NCBI RefSeq assembly: GCF_013403245.1
Contig: NZ_JACBNQ010000002.1
Coordinates: forward strand, 124,001 to 188,000
Direction of reading: 5' to 3'
Length of the DNA stretch: 64,000 nt
Origin: Sedimentibacter hydroxybenzoicus DSM 7310
GTDB taxonomy: Bacteria > Bacillota > Clostridia > Tissierellales > Sedimentibacteraceae
Below, in pieces: positions 25,183 to 34,169 of this stretch (its first letter is position 1; every line of letters starts with the position of its first letter). A model generated the notes under the pieces. The model had not been told where the DNA came from. It worked only from the letters and a program-made list of their open reading frames with translations, and ran no database searches. A program made the translations under genes and the position numbers.

Positions 25183-25767
25183 TCATTCCCCCAACCGTAC
25201 TTTGAAAATTTCATATCCGATGACCTGAATACTTTAGCTGACGGACCCCGAAAGGGAAAAGCGACCCCGGAGGATGCGCCAAGACCACCTGTAGGCAGGC
25301 AGCAAGAAAAGCGAAATCACTCATTTTTCTGTTTGCTCGTTTCTTTCTGCTCCTATCAAAGACGGCCAAATAAGGTGCAAAGCGGTACCCATCCGACCGA
25401 AAAACAGGCTGTGGCAGCCTGTTTCGCAATGATCCCGTCATCCTATATTGATACTTCTGTCCAGTCACAGCCCCCACAAGACCTGGGGATCACGCAATGA
25501 GGGCAGCCGGCAGAGATCCTGGCGGGGGTGGGATTCCCATGATGCGGCATAGCCAGCCGCAGTTCAGGCCATCGCCTTTGTTGTGCAAAGCATCGTATGC
25601 TCTGCACAGAGTGCTTGGGGAGTAGTGTCGAATTAAGCACCGTTATTACAGAAAAAAGACTTAATGTCAGAAGCGATGGGGATCGCTCTGCCTTTATAGC
25701 AGGGCGGTCCCTATATTTGTGCCATTAAGAAAAAACAAAGGAAGTCCAAACCAAGGAGGTGCAAAAT
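25183..25767 (+). other. Gene-free structured region of the ICE
   Basis: About 585 bases without a credible gene. Seen: a perfect 10-base hairpin AAACAGGCTG/CAGCCTGTTT (25402-25411, 25415-25424), and a long stem with G-U pairs at 25678-25712 whose loop is CTTTATA. Several short open frames on both strands have no ribosome sites and atypical composition. The stretch may hold a non-coding RNA, a recombinase control region or decayed genes. The 25678-25712 stem may be the terminator or leader of the following toxin operon. Confidence 0.4.
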
Positions 25768-26154
25768 TTGAACACGATAAAGCAAGGCATCAGCCGCGGC
25801 GATATTTTCTATGCCGACTTAAGCCCTGTTGTGGGCTGCGAACAAGGGGGCGTCCGCCCCGTACTTATCCTGCAAAACGACATCGGCAACCGCCACAGCC
25901 CCACCACCATCATCTGTGCCATCACCGGCAAGCCGAAAAAGCCCCTGCCCACCCATGCGGCCATTGCCGGGGCGGGCAGATTGTCCAGGGAGTCATTTGC
26001 ACTTCTGGAGCAGATACGCACCATCGACCGGATACGGCTCCGGGAATGGGTTGGCAGGCTGGAGCAGCAGGAAATGGAAGAAATCAATCAGGCACTTATT
26101 ATCAGCGTCGGACTGGCTCCGGCGCTTTTTTTATTTGGGAGGGAAACGCCATGA
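25768..26154 (+). CDS. PemK/MazF-family toxin (endoribonuclease)
   Basis: A 128-residue PemK/MazF-type protein. Family motifs seen: RGDIFYADLSPVVGCEQGGVRPVLILQND, then TTIICAITGKPKK, then SFALLEQIRTIDRIRL. These toxins cut mRNA. I start at TTG 25768 because AAGGAGGT ends 7 bases before it; an upstream GTG overlaps the ribosome site. No MazE-like antitoxin gene lies upstream; only a small protein of other type follows, overlapping by ATGA. It may be an addiction module of the ICE or a re-purposed RNase. Confidence 0.85.
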   Translation: MNTIKQGISRGDIFYADLSPVVGCEQGGVRPVLILQNDIGNRHSPTTIICAITGKPKKPLPTHAAIAGAGRLSRESFALLEQIRTIDRIRLREWVGRLEQQEMEEINQALIISVGLAPALFLFGRETP

Positions 26155-26309
26155 CAAACACCCAGGTAGCAGATAACCTCATGTTCATTGCCGCGCTGCA
26201 GCAGCTTGTACGCCTTGCGACCGCCAAGGGCATGACGGACAAGGAGTTTGAACAGGTCAAAAAGGACTTGGAACGCAGGCTGCGGCCCACGATTATCGCC
26301 TCCTACTGA
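26151..26309 (+). CDS. Small SHOCT-like protein
   Basis: A 52-residue protein coupled to the toxin gene (ATGA overlap). The C-terminal part LVRLATAKGMTDKEFEQVKKDL resembles the SHOCT helix-turn-helix-like motif, usually an oligomerisation or short DNA-contact element. It could be the antitoxin in an unusual order, or an accessory of the recombinases, which begin 92 bases downstream. Both ideas are inference. Confidence 0.6.
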   Translation: MTNTQVADNLMFIAALQQLVRLATAKGMTDKEFEQVKKDLERRLRPTIIASY

Positions 26310-26401
26310 CCCCCGGATTTTGTTTCTAAATGTTATCAATTATTCAGTAGCTATGTGCCAAGAGGTGTGGTAGTGTATGTCGTTGAAAGGAGGGAAAAAA
26401 G

Positions 26402-27982
26402 ATGTATCAACCCAATTCAACACCGGCAGAACAGCCGAAAATCACAGTCATATCAGCAAGAAAGCCAGAAATGGCAAAGCTCCGCGTGGCGGCATACGCC
26501 CGTGTGAGCAGCGACTCGGATGACCAGCAGAACTCCTACATCGCACAGGTGGATTACTACACCAAAAACATTGCCGCCCAAGAGGGCTGGGAGATGGCGG
26601 ACATTTACGCCGACGAGGGCATTTCTGGCCTCGTGGCAAGCAAGCGGGATGATTTCAACCGCATGATACAGGATTGCAGGGACGGAAAAATCGACCGCAT
26701 CCTCGTCAAATCCATATCCCGCTTTGCGAGAAACACCAAGGAATATATCCAGTATGTGAGGGAGCTCCTCCGGCTGGGCATCTCCATCCATTTTGAGAAA
26801 GAAAACATCGACACCGGCAAGATGACGTCGGAGCAGATCGCCACCATCTACGGCGCCTTCTCACAAATGGAATCGCAAAACCACTCAAACAATATGCGGA
26901 TCAGCGTCCGCATCCGAATGGAAAAGGGCGACTACCTCTCGCCATCGATGCCTTACGGCTACAGGCTGGAGGAACGCACCCTGGCGGTCATCCCCGAACA
27001 GGCCGAGGTGGTGCGCCGTATTTTCGCCGCCTACCTGAGCGGCCAAGGTAAGGATGACATCGCAGACGAGCTGAATCAGATGGGCATCCCCCGCACAAAA
27101 GGCCGAAAGGTGTGGTATTCAACCACGATAGGATATATCCTCACCAACATCTCCTACACCGGGGATATGGTCTGGCAAAAGAGCTACTCCACCAACGACA
27201 TCCCATTCCGTCAGGTGCGGAATAAAGGAGAAAAGCCCAAATACTTTGTGGAGAACTGCCATGAGCCGATTGTCTCCAAGGACGAATTCCAGCGGGTGCA
27301 GGCTCTCATGGAAAGCCGCCAGAAACAGATAGCCGGAACGGTTTCCTCCGCACTGCTGGCAAAGAAAATCCACTGCGGAAACTGCGGGACCCTGTTCCGA
27401 AGAAAAATCGATAACGAAAAGGTCTACTGGACATGCCGGAAACATAACCGCGACAAAGACCTTTGCCCCACCTCGCAGATACCGGAGGAACAGATTATCA
27501 CAGCAATCCTCCGAATGTACCACAAGCTGAAAAGGCACCGTGAGCAAATCCTATCACCCATCTTAAACCAGCTTACCGAGCTTCGGGAAAAGGAACTCCG
27601 CTCCAACCGCAAGATAAACGACATTGACAAAGAAATAGCCCAGCTCACCGAGCAGAATCTGGTTCTTGTTCGACTCAAGTCGAAGGGATACGTAGATTCT
27701 GCTCTTTATTTATCCCAAACAGGAGAAATCGACTTCAAGCTCCGGGAACTGCGCCGTCTGCGCCGCCGCATCATGGAATCCACCGGCGAGGACAGGCAGA
27801 TCAAAGCCACCGAAGCGATGCTGGATTATCTGGAGGCCAGCCCCGAATACTTAGAGGAACTCACCGAGGAACTGTTTGAAACGCTGGTGGAGAACATCAC
27901 CATCTCCTCGGAAATCGAGATGAACCTCAACCTTTATAACGGCCTCACGCTGAAAGAAACCATGGAAAGGACGGTGCGGTAA
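26402..27982 (+). CDS. Large serine recombinase 1
   Basis: A 526-residue site-specific recombinase. Resolvase catalytic domain at about 28-180, with nucleophile Ser 36 in the motif YARVSS, and Arg-bearing helix SISRFARN at about 100-107. The recombinase domain (about 200-300) includes YGYRLEE and RRIFAAYLSGQG. A zinc ribbon lies at about 325-362 (HCGNCG..CRKHN..DLC), then a coiled coil (about 390-460). Such enzymes integrate and excise elements without a tyrosine integrase. GGAGG precedes ATG 26402. Only one base separates it from the next recombinase gene. Confidence 0.95.
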   Translation: MYQPNSTPAEQPKITVISARKPEMAKLRVAAYARVSSDSDDQQNSYIAQVDYYTKNIAAQEGWEMADIYADEGISGLVASKRDDFNRMIQDCRDGKIDRILVKSISRFARNTKEYIQYVRELLRLGISIHFEKENIDTGKMTSEQIATIYGAFSQMESQNHSNNMRISVRIRMEKGDYLSPSMPYGYRLEERTLAVIPEQAEVVRRIFAAYLSGQGKDDIADELNQMGIPRTKGRKVWYSTTIGYILTNISYTGDMVWQKSYSTNDIPFRQVRNKGEKPKYFVENCHEPIVSKDEFQRVQALMESRQKQIAGTVSSALLAKKIHCGNCGTLFRRKIDNEKVYWTCRKHNRDKDLCPTSQIPEEQIITAILRMYHKLKRHREQILSPILNQLTELREKELRSNRKINDIDKEIAQLTEQNLVLVRLKSKGYVDSALYLSQTGEIDFKLRELRRLRRRIMESTGEDRQIKATEAMLDYLEASPEYLEELTEELFETLVENITISSEIEMNLNLYNGLTLKETMERTVR

Positions 27983-27983
27983 T

Positions 27984-28877
27984 ATGGCATGGCAGAGAAA
28001 AATCCCATTCGGATATACGATGAAAAACGGTGAAACACTGTGCTGCCCCACAGAGTCGGCAGCCGTCAAAGAGATTTTCAGGCTTTACTCAGAGGGCATG
28101 GCCTACAGCAAAATTGCCGATGAGATGATGCTTCGGGGCATCCCCTACCATAAGCATACCAGCCAATGGAATAAGCACATGGTCAAGCGAATCCTCGAAA
28201 ATGAACGCTATCTCGGAGAAAAGGAGTATCCACCGATCATCGAACCGGCAATCTTTATGGATGTCCAGCTCATCAAGGGAGATAAAAACACTTATACGCC
28301 CTGCCCGGATTACATCAAGCCCATCCGTGAAAAGGCGGTCTGCGGCGTGTGCGGCGGGAGGATGCTCCGCGATACAAGGGCGTCGAAGAAAGTCCGCTGG
28401 TACTGCGAAAAGGAAGGCTGTACCAACCGCCGCTACATAGAGGACGAGGATACCCGCGCCGCCCTGACAGAACGGCTGGATGCACTGGCGCAGAACCCCA
28501 TCCTCTTAGACTGGCCCCTCCCACAGCACGGTGGAGAGCTGACGCTGGATGCAGCTCGTATCCAGAACGAGGTGATCCGTGAACTGAACAAAGCGGAGCC
28601 GGGTACAGAATATACAAAAATGCTGATACTGGCCTGTGCCGCCGAAAAATACAGCGGACTGCCCGATTATACCCCCTACCATCAGATGCAAAGACTGAAG
28701 GAGCAAATCACAAGCCAGCCGATGGATGATGACTTTCGCAATAGGACTTTCAGAACTGCGGTACGGGAAATCCAACTTACTGACGGTGGCTTGGGACTGC
28801 GGCTCATCAACGGAAAAGCCCTTGAATCGGCTGGAAAGGAGATTGGAAAATGCCTGCAACAGCAATCAGGAAGGTAA
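27984..28877 (+). CDS. Serine recombinase-like protein lacking the catalytic domain
   Basis: A 297-residue protein that starts directly in the recombinase domain (RKIPFGYTMKNGE, then AAVKEIFRLYSEGMAYSKIADEM) and continues into a zinc ribbon (CGVCGGRML..WYCEKEGC). The 150-residue resolvase domain with the active Ser is absent. The start follows the first recombinase by one base and the gene overlaps the third by 28 bases, so all three are co-translated. A DNA-binding partner that guides the active recombinases is the likely role. It is not a random truncation: start codon, frame and spacing are intact. Confidence 0.85.
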   Translation: MAWQRKIPFGYTMKNGETLCCPTESAAVKEIFRLYSEGMAYSKIADEMMLRGIPYHKHTSQWNKHMVKRILENERYLGEKEYPPIIEPAIFMDVQLIKGDKNTYTPCPDYIKPIREKAVCGVCGGRMLRDTRASKKVRWYCEKEGCTNRRYIEDEDTRAALTERLDALAQNPILLDWPLPQHGGELTLDAARIQNEVIRELNKAEPGTEYTKMLILACAAEKYSGLPDYTPYHQMQRLKEQITSQPMDDDFRNRTFRTAVREIQLTDGGLGLRLINGKALESAGKEIGKCLQQQSGR

Positions 28878-30469
28878 CGGTTATTCCTGCCGATCCGATA
28901 TATGCCCAAAAAGATATCCGCAAAAAGGCTCTGCGTGTGGCGCCCTACTGTCGGGTTTCTACCAACTCCGAGGAACAGCTCGACAGCTATCAGGCGCAGA
29001 TTGAATACTATACCGAAAAAATCGCCGCCCAACCTGAATGGACCATGGTGGATATGTTCGCGGACGAGGGCAAAACCGCCACCTCCACCAAAAAGCGCAA
29101 GGACTTCCTGCGGATGATCAAAGCCTGTGAAAAAGGCAAGGTGGATCTTGTCATCACCAAATCGGTATCCCGGTTCTGCCGGAACACGCTGGACGGCCTC
29201 GATTATGTCCGCAAGCTCAAGCGAATGGGCGTAGGGGTTTTCTTTGAAAAGGAAAATGTCAACACCCTTTACATGGACAACGAGATGATCCTCACCTTCA
29301 TGATGAGTCAGGCTCAGGCCGAGAGCGAGTCCATGAGCGGCAACATCCGTTGGGGACACCGCAAGAATTTCAAGGACGGCAAGGTTTACTACCACTACGC
29401 AGGCTTCCTCGGTTACCGCAAGGGCGAGGACGATCTGCCGGAAGTCGACCAGGAGGAAGCGGAAATCGTCCGCAGGATTTTCTCCCGGTATCTGGTGGGG
29501 CACAGCGTAGCCAAAATCATCGCTGACCTTGAGGCAGACGGCATCGAAACGGTGCGGGGGCATAAAAAGTGGAATGACGGCGTCATCCGCGGTATGCTCA
29601 AAAACGAAAAATACATCGGGGATGCCCTGCTCCAAAAGACCTACATCGCAGACCTGTTCACCCGCCAGTCCAAGAAGAACAACGGCGAGCTTCCCCAATA
29701 CTACGTCCATGACTGCCACCCAGCCATCATCGACAAGCTGACCTTCCAGCGGGTGCAGGAAGAAATGGCCCGGCGCTCCAGCCTGAGAAAAGTCAGCGCC
29801 ACCGCCAAAACCGAGCTTGCCAAATACAGCGGCAAGTATGTGCTGACCGAGCTTTTATCCTGCGGCGACTGCGGAAGCCCCTACCGCCGTGTCACTTGGA
29901 CGAGGCCGGAGGGAAAGAAAATCGTCTGGCGGTGCATCAACCGTCTGGAAAACGGCAAAAAGTTCTGCAAGGATGCCCCCACGCTGGAGGAAAGTCGTAT
30001 CCACGCCGCCGTGGTCTCGGCCATGAACGAGATGTTCAGCCTAAAGACCATGAAAGCACTGCTGCAGGACAGCATCCTGTCCGCCCTCTCTGAAAAGGGC
30101 GGGGAAACCAGTATTGCAGCCATCGACGGCAGACTGTCGGAGCTGCGGAATCAGCAGTACGAGCTCCTCCAGCTCGCCGCATCCGTGGGAGTAAACTCCA
30201 CCCAATACGATGAGGAACTGAATAAAATCAGCATGGAGTTTTCCGCACTGATCGCAAAGCGGAACGAGCTGGAAAAAAATCAGCAGGACATTGCACAGGC
30301 AGACAAGCGTGCGGAACAGATAGCCGCAGGACTGGACACGGTGGATACAGGCATCACCGGATTTGACGAGGTGGCGGTGCGGCAGCTTATCAGCGCCGTC
30401 AGGGTACTGAGCGAAGAAAAACTGCTCATCCGTTTCAAGGATGGAACGGAAATCGAGCAGATCATATAG
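28850..30469 (+). CDS. Large serine recombinase 3
   Basis: A 539-residue recombinase with a complete resolvase domain: nucleophile Ser 37 in YCRVST, helix SVSRFCRN at about 105, then the recombinase domain (about 195-290), zinc ribbon (LLSCGDCGSPYRR..WRCINR, about 333-370) and a coiled coil (about 400-470). ATG 28850 lies inside the end of recombinase 2 with AAGGAG upstream. With recombinase 1 it gives two active-site-bearing subunits per operon. Triplet serine recombinases are known from some streptococcal and clostridial ICEs. Confidence 0.94.
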   Translation: MPATAIRKVTVIPADPIYAQKDIRKKALRVAPYCRVSTNSEEQLDSYQAQIEYYTEKIAAQPEWTMVDMFADEGKTATSTKKRKDFLRMIKACEKGKVDLVITKSVSRFCRNTLDGLDYVRKLKRMGVGVFFEKENVNTLYMDNEMILTFMMSQAQAESESMSGNIRWGHRKNFKDGKVYYHYAGFLGYRKGEDDLPEVDQEEAEIVRRIFSRYLVGHSVAKIIADLEADGIETVRGHKKWNDGVIRGMLKNEKYIGDALLQKTYIADLFTRQSKKNNGELPQYYVHDCHPAIIDKLTFQRVQEEMARRSSLRKVSATAKTELAKYSGKYVLTELLSCGDCGSPYRRVTWTRPEGKKIVWRCINRLENGKKFCKDAPTLEESRIHAAVVSAMNEMFSLKTMKALLQDSILSALSEKGGETSIAAIDGRLSELRNQQYELLQLAASVGVNSTQYDEELNKISMEFSALIAKRNELEKNQQDIAQADKRAEQIAAGLDTVDTGITGFDEVAVRQLISAVRVLSEEKLLIRFKDGTEIEQII

Positions 30470-30483
30470 CGGAGGAACCAAAG

Positions 30484-31224
30484 ATGATTTATATCACAGG
30501 AGATACCCACGGCAATTTCCGTAGATTTGAAAAAGAATACTTCCCCGCAGGACAGAGCCTGTGCCCGGAGGATTACGTCATCGTCTGCGGCGATTTCGGA
30601 ATATGGGATGAAACGCCCCAATCGAACCAAGGGCTGGACTGGCTGAACGACCAGCCGTTCACCACCCTGTTTATAGACGGCAACCACGAAAACTTTGACC
30701 TGTTAAACCGCTTCCCGACTATGGCGTGGAACGGCGGCAATGTCCATCAGGTGCGGGAGCATATCCTGCACCTGATGCGCGGACAGGTCTTTGACATCGG
30801 CGGGATGACCTTTTTCACGATGGGCGGTGCGGCCTCCCACGACATCAGCGCAGGCATACTGGAGCCGGACGCTCCCGATTTTATGTATCGAAAACAGATG
30901 CTGGATCGGCGAAGGGCACTGTACCGCATCAACCATATTTCGTGGTGGAAAGAGGAAATGCCCTGCGATAAGGAATATGAAACTGCCCTGAAGAATCTGG
31001 AGAACGCAGGATGGCGTGTGGACTGCATCCTGACTCACTGCGCCCCCGACAGCATTGCGGCACAGGTGTGCCATCCCTACAAGCCGGACCGTCTGACCGG
31101 CTTCTTAGAAACGGTCAAACGCCGGTGCAGCTTCGACTACTGGTTTTTCGGGCACTACCATGACAACCGCACCGTTGAAGGACAATTCATTCTGCAATGG
31201 GAGCAGATGGTGGAAATACGATGA
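30484..31224 (+). CDS. Calcineurin-type metallophosphoesterase
   Basis: A 246-residue metallophosphoesterase with all metal motifs: GDTHGN (about 6-11), GDFG, GNHE, THCAP and GHYHDN. These bind two metal ions and cut phosphoesters; the substrate could be a nucleotide or DNA end. GGAGG lies before ATG 30484, 15 bases after the recombinase stop, so it is probably part of the recombinase transcript. Such genes are frequent in ICE accessory regions; a role in element maintenance is not established. Confidence 0.85.
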   Translation: MIYITGDTHGNFRRFEKEYFPAGQSLCPEDYVIVCGDFGIWDETPQSNQGLDWLNDQPFTTLFIDGNHENFDLLNRFPTMAWNGGNVHQVREHILHLMRGQVFDIGGMTFFTMGGAASHDISAGILEPDAPDFMYRKQMLDRRRALYRINHISWWKEEMPCDKEYETALKNLENAGWRVDCILTHCAPDSIAAQVCHPYKPDRLTGFLETVKRRCSFDYWFFGHYHDNRTVEGQFILQWEQMVEIR

Positions 31225-31247
31225 TAAAAAATATGGAGGTAAGTATG

Positions 31248-31505
31248 ATGACAAAGGAAGAAGCGACAGCAAAGTCTGAAAGCCGGTGGTACGAGGGAAA
31301 ATTCCCGCAGGAAATTGTGGAGTTTCAGTTATATGAGGATAAGCTGTGCATGCCCCTGCAGCTTTATCAGGAAGCGGTGGAGAAAGTGCTGGGCCGGCCA
31401 GTATACACCCATGAGTATAAAACGCCTGAAAGACTGATAGCCGAGTATGAGGCCATCAAGTCCGCGGATGGCTGCCAATTACAACAAGGTCATGAGATGG
31501 CCTGA
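31248..31505 (+). CDS. Small ICE protein, unknown function
   Basis: An 85-residue acidic protein (ATAKSESRWYEGKFPQEIV.., then LYQEAVEKVLGRPVYTHE). I start at ATG 31248, 7 bases after GGAGGT; ATG 31245 is equally possible. An upstream ATG at 31221 overlaps the phosphoesterase stop but lacks a ribosome site. I do not recognise a family, though the segment looks like small proteins common in Firmicute ICEs. Confidence 0.6.
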   Translation: MTKEEATAKSESRWYEGKFPQEIVEFQLYEDKLCMPLQLYQEAVEKVLGRPVYTHEYKTPERLIAEYEAIKSADGCQLQQGHEMA

Positions 31506-31519
31506 TAGGAGGGATCACG

Positions 31520-31801
31520 ATGTTTATGGAGCACAAACAGGTGCAGCGGATTAAGGAGCAATACCCGGAAGGGACCCGCATCCGACTGATTGGAATGGAT
31601 GATCCCTATGCCCCCATTGAACCCGGTACGGAAGGTACGGTGAACCTTGTCGATGACATTGGTACGCTCCACTGCACTTTTGACAACGGGCGCACCCTCG
31701 GCGTCATCCCCGGTGAGGACAGTTTTTCCGTTATCTCACGCCCGGAGCAATCCGATCTGTCGGAAAACGAAACTGAGCAATTCGGCATGAAAATGGAATG
31801 A
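31520..31801 (+). CDS. DUF4314 protein
   Basis: A 93-residue protein with the DUF4314 pattern: GTRIRLIGMDDPYAPIEPGTEGTV, then IGTLHCTFDNGRTLGVIPGEDSF. This is a small SH3-like barrel domain found almost only in Firmicute ICEs and phages. Function unknown. AGGAGGG precedes ATG 31520. Confidence 0.78.
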   Translation: MFMEHKQVQRIKEQYPEGTRIRLIGMDDPYAPIEPGTEGTVNLVDDIGTLHCTFDNGRTLGVIPGEDSFSVISRPEQSDLSENETEQFGMKME

Positions 31802-31816
31802 GAGGTGAATTTAAAT

Positions 31817-32377
31817 ATGGGTAATAAAGATTTGCGGACAGTTTATATAGAGCAGTTAAACTATCTGCTTCCCACGGTGGACTTCCCGAAGCTGGATAAA
31901 TCCTGCAATTCGGAAGATGACAGCTATGCCAAAGAGATACTGAAACGGATTCACGACATTTTTACAGACATCTATGGTACGGACTGTCTCGATAGCGGTT
32001 ATGAATTCGTTGAGCTCCCCGCTGTCATACAGGGACGCAACACCGGTCATATCGGGCTGGGCATCGTAACACTTGATCTGGAGTCCTCCGGCGAGCATTG
32101 GGGAACCTTCTTCTTAACACCGAAGGGCGTCATCGAACAAGGCGGAGAGAACATAAAGCCAGACCAATCCAAGTACCTGTCAACCGTATATATTCCATAC
32201 GAATACTGGTACACCGTTTCTGTCGAGCGGGATCACCATGTGGATTTCGACAATGCACCGGAGAAAGTGGCGGCTCTTCTGAATCATTGCTATTCGGAAC
32301 AGCCGGAAATGGAAAGGGACCGCCAGCAGGAAGGCGACTCCAATTCTAACCAGCAAAATGGCCCGGTTATAGGTTAA
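31817..32377 (+). CDS. ICE accessory protein, unknown function
   Basis: A 186-residue soluble protein of mixed helices and strands (LPTVDFPKLDKSC.., HWGTFFLTPKGVIEQG, VYIPYEYWYTVSVE) and a polar tail. I start at ATG 31817 with GAGGT 10 bases upstream; GTG 31805 overlaps that site. No domain recognised. It is one of several soluble plus-strand genes after the recombinases. Confidence 0.6.
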   Translation: MGNKDLRTVYIEQLNYLLPTVDFPKLDKSCNSEDDSYAKEILKRIHDIFTDIYGTDCLDSGYEFVELPAVIQGRNTGHIGLGIVTLDLESSGEHWGTFFLTPKGVIEQGGENIKPDQSKYLSTVYIPYEYWYTVSVERDHHVDFDNAPEKVAALLNHCYSEQPEMERDRQQEGDSNSNQQNGPVIG

Positions 32378-32436
32378 CACCGGACTTTTATCATAATCAA
32401 CCCTCTTAGACTACAATAATTGAATGGAGGAACGAT

Positions 32437-33015
32437 ATGAAGCGGATTACAACAGATGAGCTTCGAGCCATGGCAGGCCGTGAAGGGCTTATTATCCAGG
32501 GCTGCGGCGGTGACCTCACGGAATTGGTAAACGGCATCAATGATATGCTGACGCAGGAAGGCATCCTGCAAAACGGCGATGCTTTCAAAGATGTGTCCGT
32601 CTTTGAGTATGACGGCTGCACCAATCTGCTGTTTTCTATGGAAAATGTGGATCTGAACATAGGAAAGCTCGCCATGTGGCGGTTGCAGAGCCATGAAACC
32701 TTTGGCGGCACTTGGCTGAGTGATTACCTCCCCAACCGGCTGGGTGTCGACATGGATCAACCGCCTGCCCAAAAGGAAAAACCCGACTGCGCTCTCATCG
32801 GGCAGGACGGCAACATTTTCAATCTGATAGGGATTGCGTCCCGAACACTGAAAGAGAACGGACTTGGAGAACAGGCAAAAGAAATGCGGGAGCGGATCAT
32901 CGCCAGCGGCAGCTATGACAAGGCGCTCTGCATCATCGGAGAGTATGTCAACATCACCTCTGCCGAAGATGCCCAGGAGCAGGACTGCGGCTTTGAAATG
33001 GGACAAAGCTACTGA
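32437..33015 (+). CDS. ICE accessory protein, unknown function
   Basis: A 192-residue protein. The N-terminal part (about 1-110) has ITTDELRAMAGREGLIIQGCGG, the C-terminal part CALIGQDGNIFNLIGIASRTLKE, a short module that, from memory, recurs at the ends of several unrelated ICE proteins. The reaction or partner is unknown. GGAGG precedes ATG 32437. Confidence 0.62.
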   Translation: MKRITTDELRAMAGREGLIIQGCGGDLTELVNGINDMLTQEGILQNGDAFKDVSVFEYDGCTNLLFSMENVDLNIGKLAMWRLQSHETFGGTWLSDYLPNRLGVDMDQPPAQKEKPDCALIGQDGNIFNLIGIASRTLKENGLGEQAKEMRERIIASGSYDKALCIIGEYVNITSAEDAQEQDCGFEMGQSY

Positions 33016-33032
33016 TACCCCTTAGATTCTCA

Positions 33033-33054
33033 CCGGCAGAGCCGACTCTGCCGG
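33033..33054 (+). repeat. Intergenic hairpin
   Basis: CCGGCAGAG (33033-33041) and CTCTGCCGG (33046-33054) pair around CCGA. There is no T-run, so it is a weak terminator or an mRNA-stabilising hairpin. Confidence 0.55.
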
Positions 33055-33098
33055 GTACATAAAAAACAGGCTCACACCGAGCCGGAAAGGAGAAGTCC

Positions 33099-33968
33099 AT
33101 GAAAGCACTGAAAAATGACAGCTCCCTCTATGCGGGGCAGATCGTGTCCGCCATAACCGCTTGCTACGAAAACAATGACAAGCCGTCCAATCGGTCTCTG
33201 ATGGAGCTTTATATTCTGATCGGCCGATGCATCTGCCGTCAGGGAGAAAAAGCCTTTGTCGCTCACTTGGCAGAAATGCTCGCCTCCCGGTTTCCATCGC
33301 TGAAAGGCTTCTCCCTTCGAAATCTCCGCAGGATGCGTGACTTTTACCGCATCTATGCAAACAACCCAGCTCTCATGGAAAAAGCGCAATCTCTTGGCTG
33401 GACACAGAACGCCGTTATACTGGAGTGCTGCGAAACCCAGGAGCAGCGCTCTTTTTATATTGACCTTGCGGCAGGACAGAACCTTTCCAAGCTGGCGCTT
33501 ATGAAAGCCATTCAGGAAAATGCCTTTGATACCTTATTTAATGAAGAAAGTCCTGCTGAAAACGGTGAACCCAGCTTCGCCCCTGTAAGGGATAATTCTC
33601 TCAATGCGGCTGTAGACACCGCCGCATCCATTGAAATGGCATGTGAGCCATCTATGCCAGCGTGTGAACCACTCCGCCAAGGGGATACTATGCCCCGCAG
33701 CACCGACAGGGTGTCCACCGCTGTCTCCGCAGAGGTTTCAATCGGTAGACAGACAAAACGCAAAGTCGATGGAGAACCGCCGCCTCTCGGTTTCATTAAT
33801 CTACATCAACCATATCCGCCTCTTCTTGTGCTATGGACTGATAACCTGAAACCGCCGCAGAAACCTCCAACCGGCGTGCAATCCCAAAAGAAAAACCTCT
33901 CCTCATGCGGAAGAACGCAACGTAGAATCCAGCAGAGGATACTCCTTCTGGAACAGACCGTGGCATAG
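33099..33968 (+). CDS. DUF1016 N-terminal domain protein
   Basis: A 289-residue protein. Residues about 1-150 match the DUF1016/YhcG N-terminal winged-helix region: LIGRCICRQGEKAFVAHLAEML, FSLRNLRRMRDFYRIY, LGWTQNAVILECC. Full YhcG proteins continue into a PDDEXK nuclease domain, which is missing here. From about residue 165 the sequence becomes low complexity and Pro/Ser/Arg-rich with no clear fold, which suggests a frameshifted or decayed C-terminus. GAAAGGAG precedes ATG 33099. Confidence 0.72.
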   Translation: MKALKNDSSLYAGQIVSAITACYENNDKPSNRSLMELYILIGRCICRQGEKAFVAHLAEMLASRFPSLKGFSLRNLRRMRDFYRIYANNPALMEKAQSLGWTQNAVILECCETQEQRSFYIDLAAGQNLSKLALMKAIQENAFDTLFNEESPAENGEPSFAPVRDNSLNAAVDTAASIEMACEPSMPACEPLRQGDTMPRSTDRVSTAVSAEVSIGRQTKRKVDGEPPPLGFINLHQPYPPLLVLWTDNLKPPQKPPTGVQSQKKNLSSCGRTQRRIQQRILLLEQTVA

Positions 33969-34117
33969 AATAATTTGAATACGTCCAAGGGTAGTCCGAA
34001 GCCGAGTTTTTTGATATAATTGGATTTGAGAATGACGGCATAAAAACCGCTTTATTTTATGAAAAGAGGGTCTGCTATGGAGAAGAATAAGAAATTTTTT
34101 TTACACGGTTTTCACAT

Positions 34118-34160
34118 GAGCCTGTTTGCGGTCAATGTCCGCAGCAGGCTCTTCCTTTTT
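34118..34160 (+). terminator. Terminator between converging genes
   Basis: A two-part stem, GAGCCTG/CAGGCTC (34118-34124, 34145-34151) and TGCGG/CCGCA (34127-34131, 34139-34143), is followed by a T-rich run. It ends the plus-strand block; bases 33969-34117 hold no supported gene. Confidence 0.75.
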
Positions 34161-34169
34161 TGTTCTTTT

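Noticed and set aside
25211-25477. Minus-strand frame of 88 codons
   Set aside because: No ribosome site or family; probably a chance frame in conserved non-coding DNA.
25135-25500. Plus-strand frame of 121 codons
   Set aside because: It starts inside the sigma factor terminator, has no ribosome site and low-complexity content.
32374-33006. 210-codon minus-strand frame
   Set aside because: It is antisense to the accessory gene at 32437, which has a good ribosome site and fits the operon direction.
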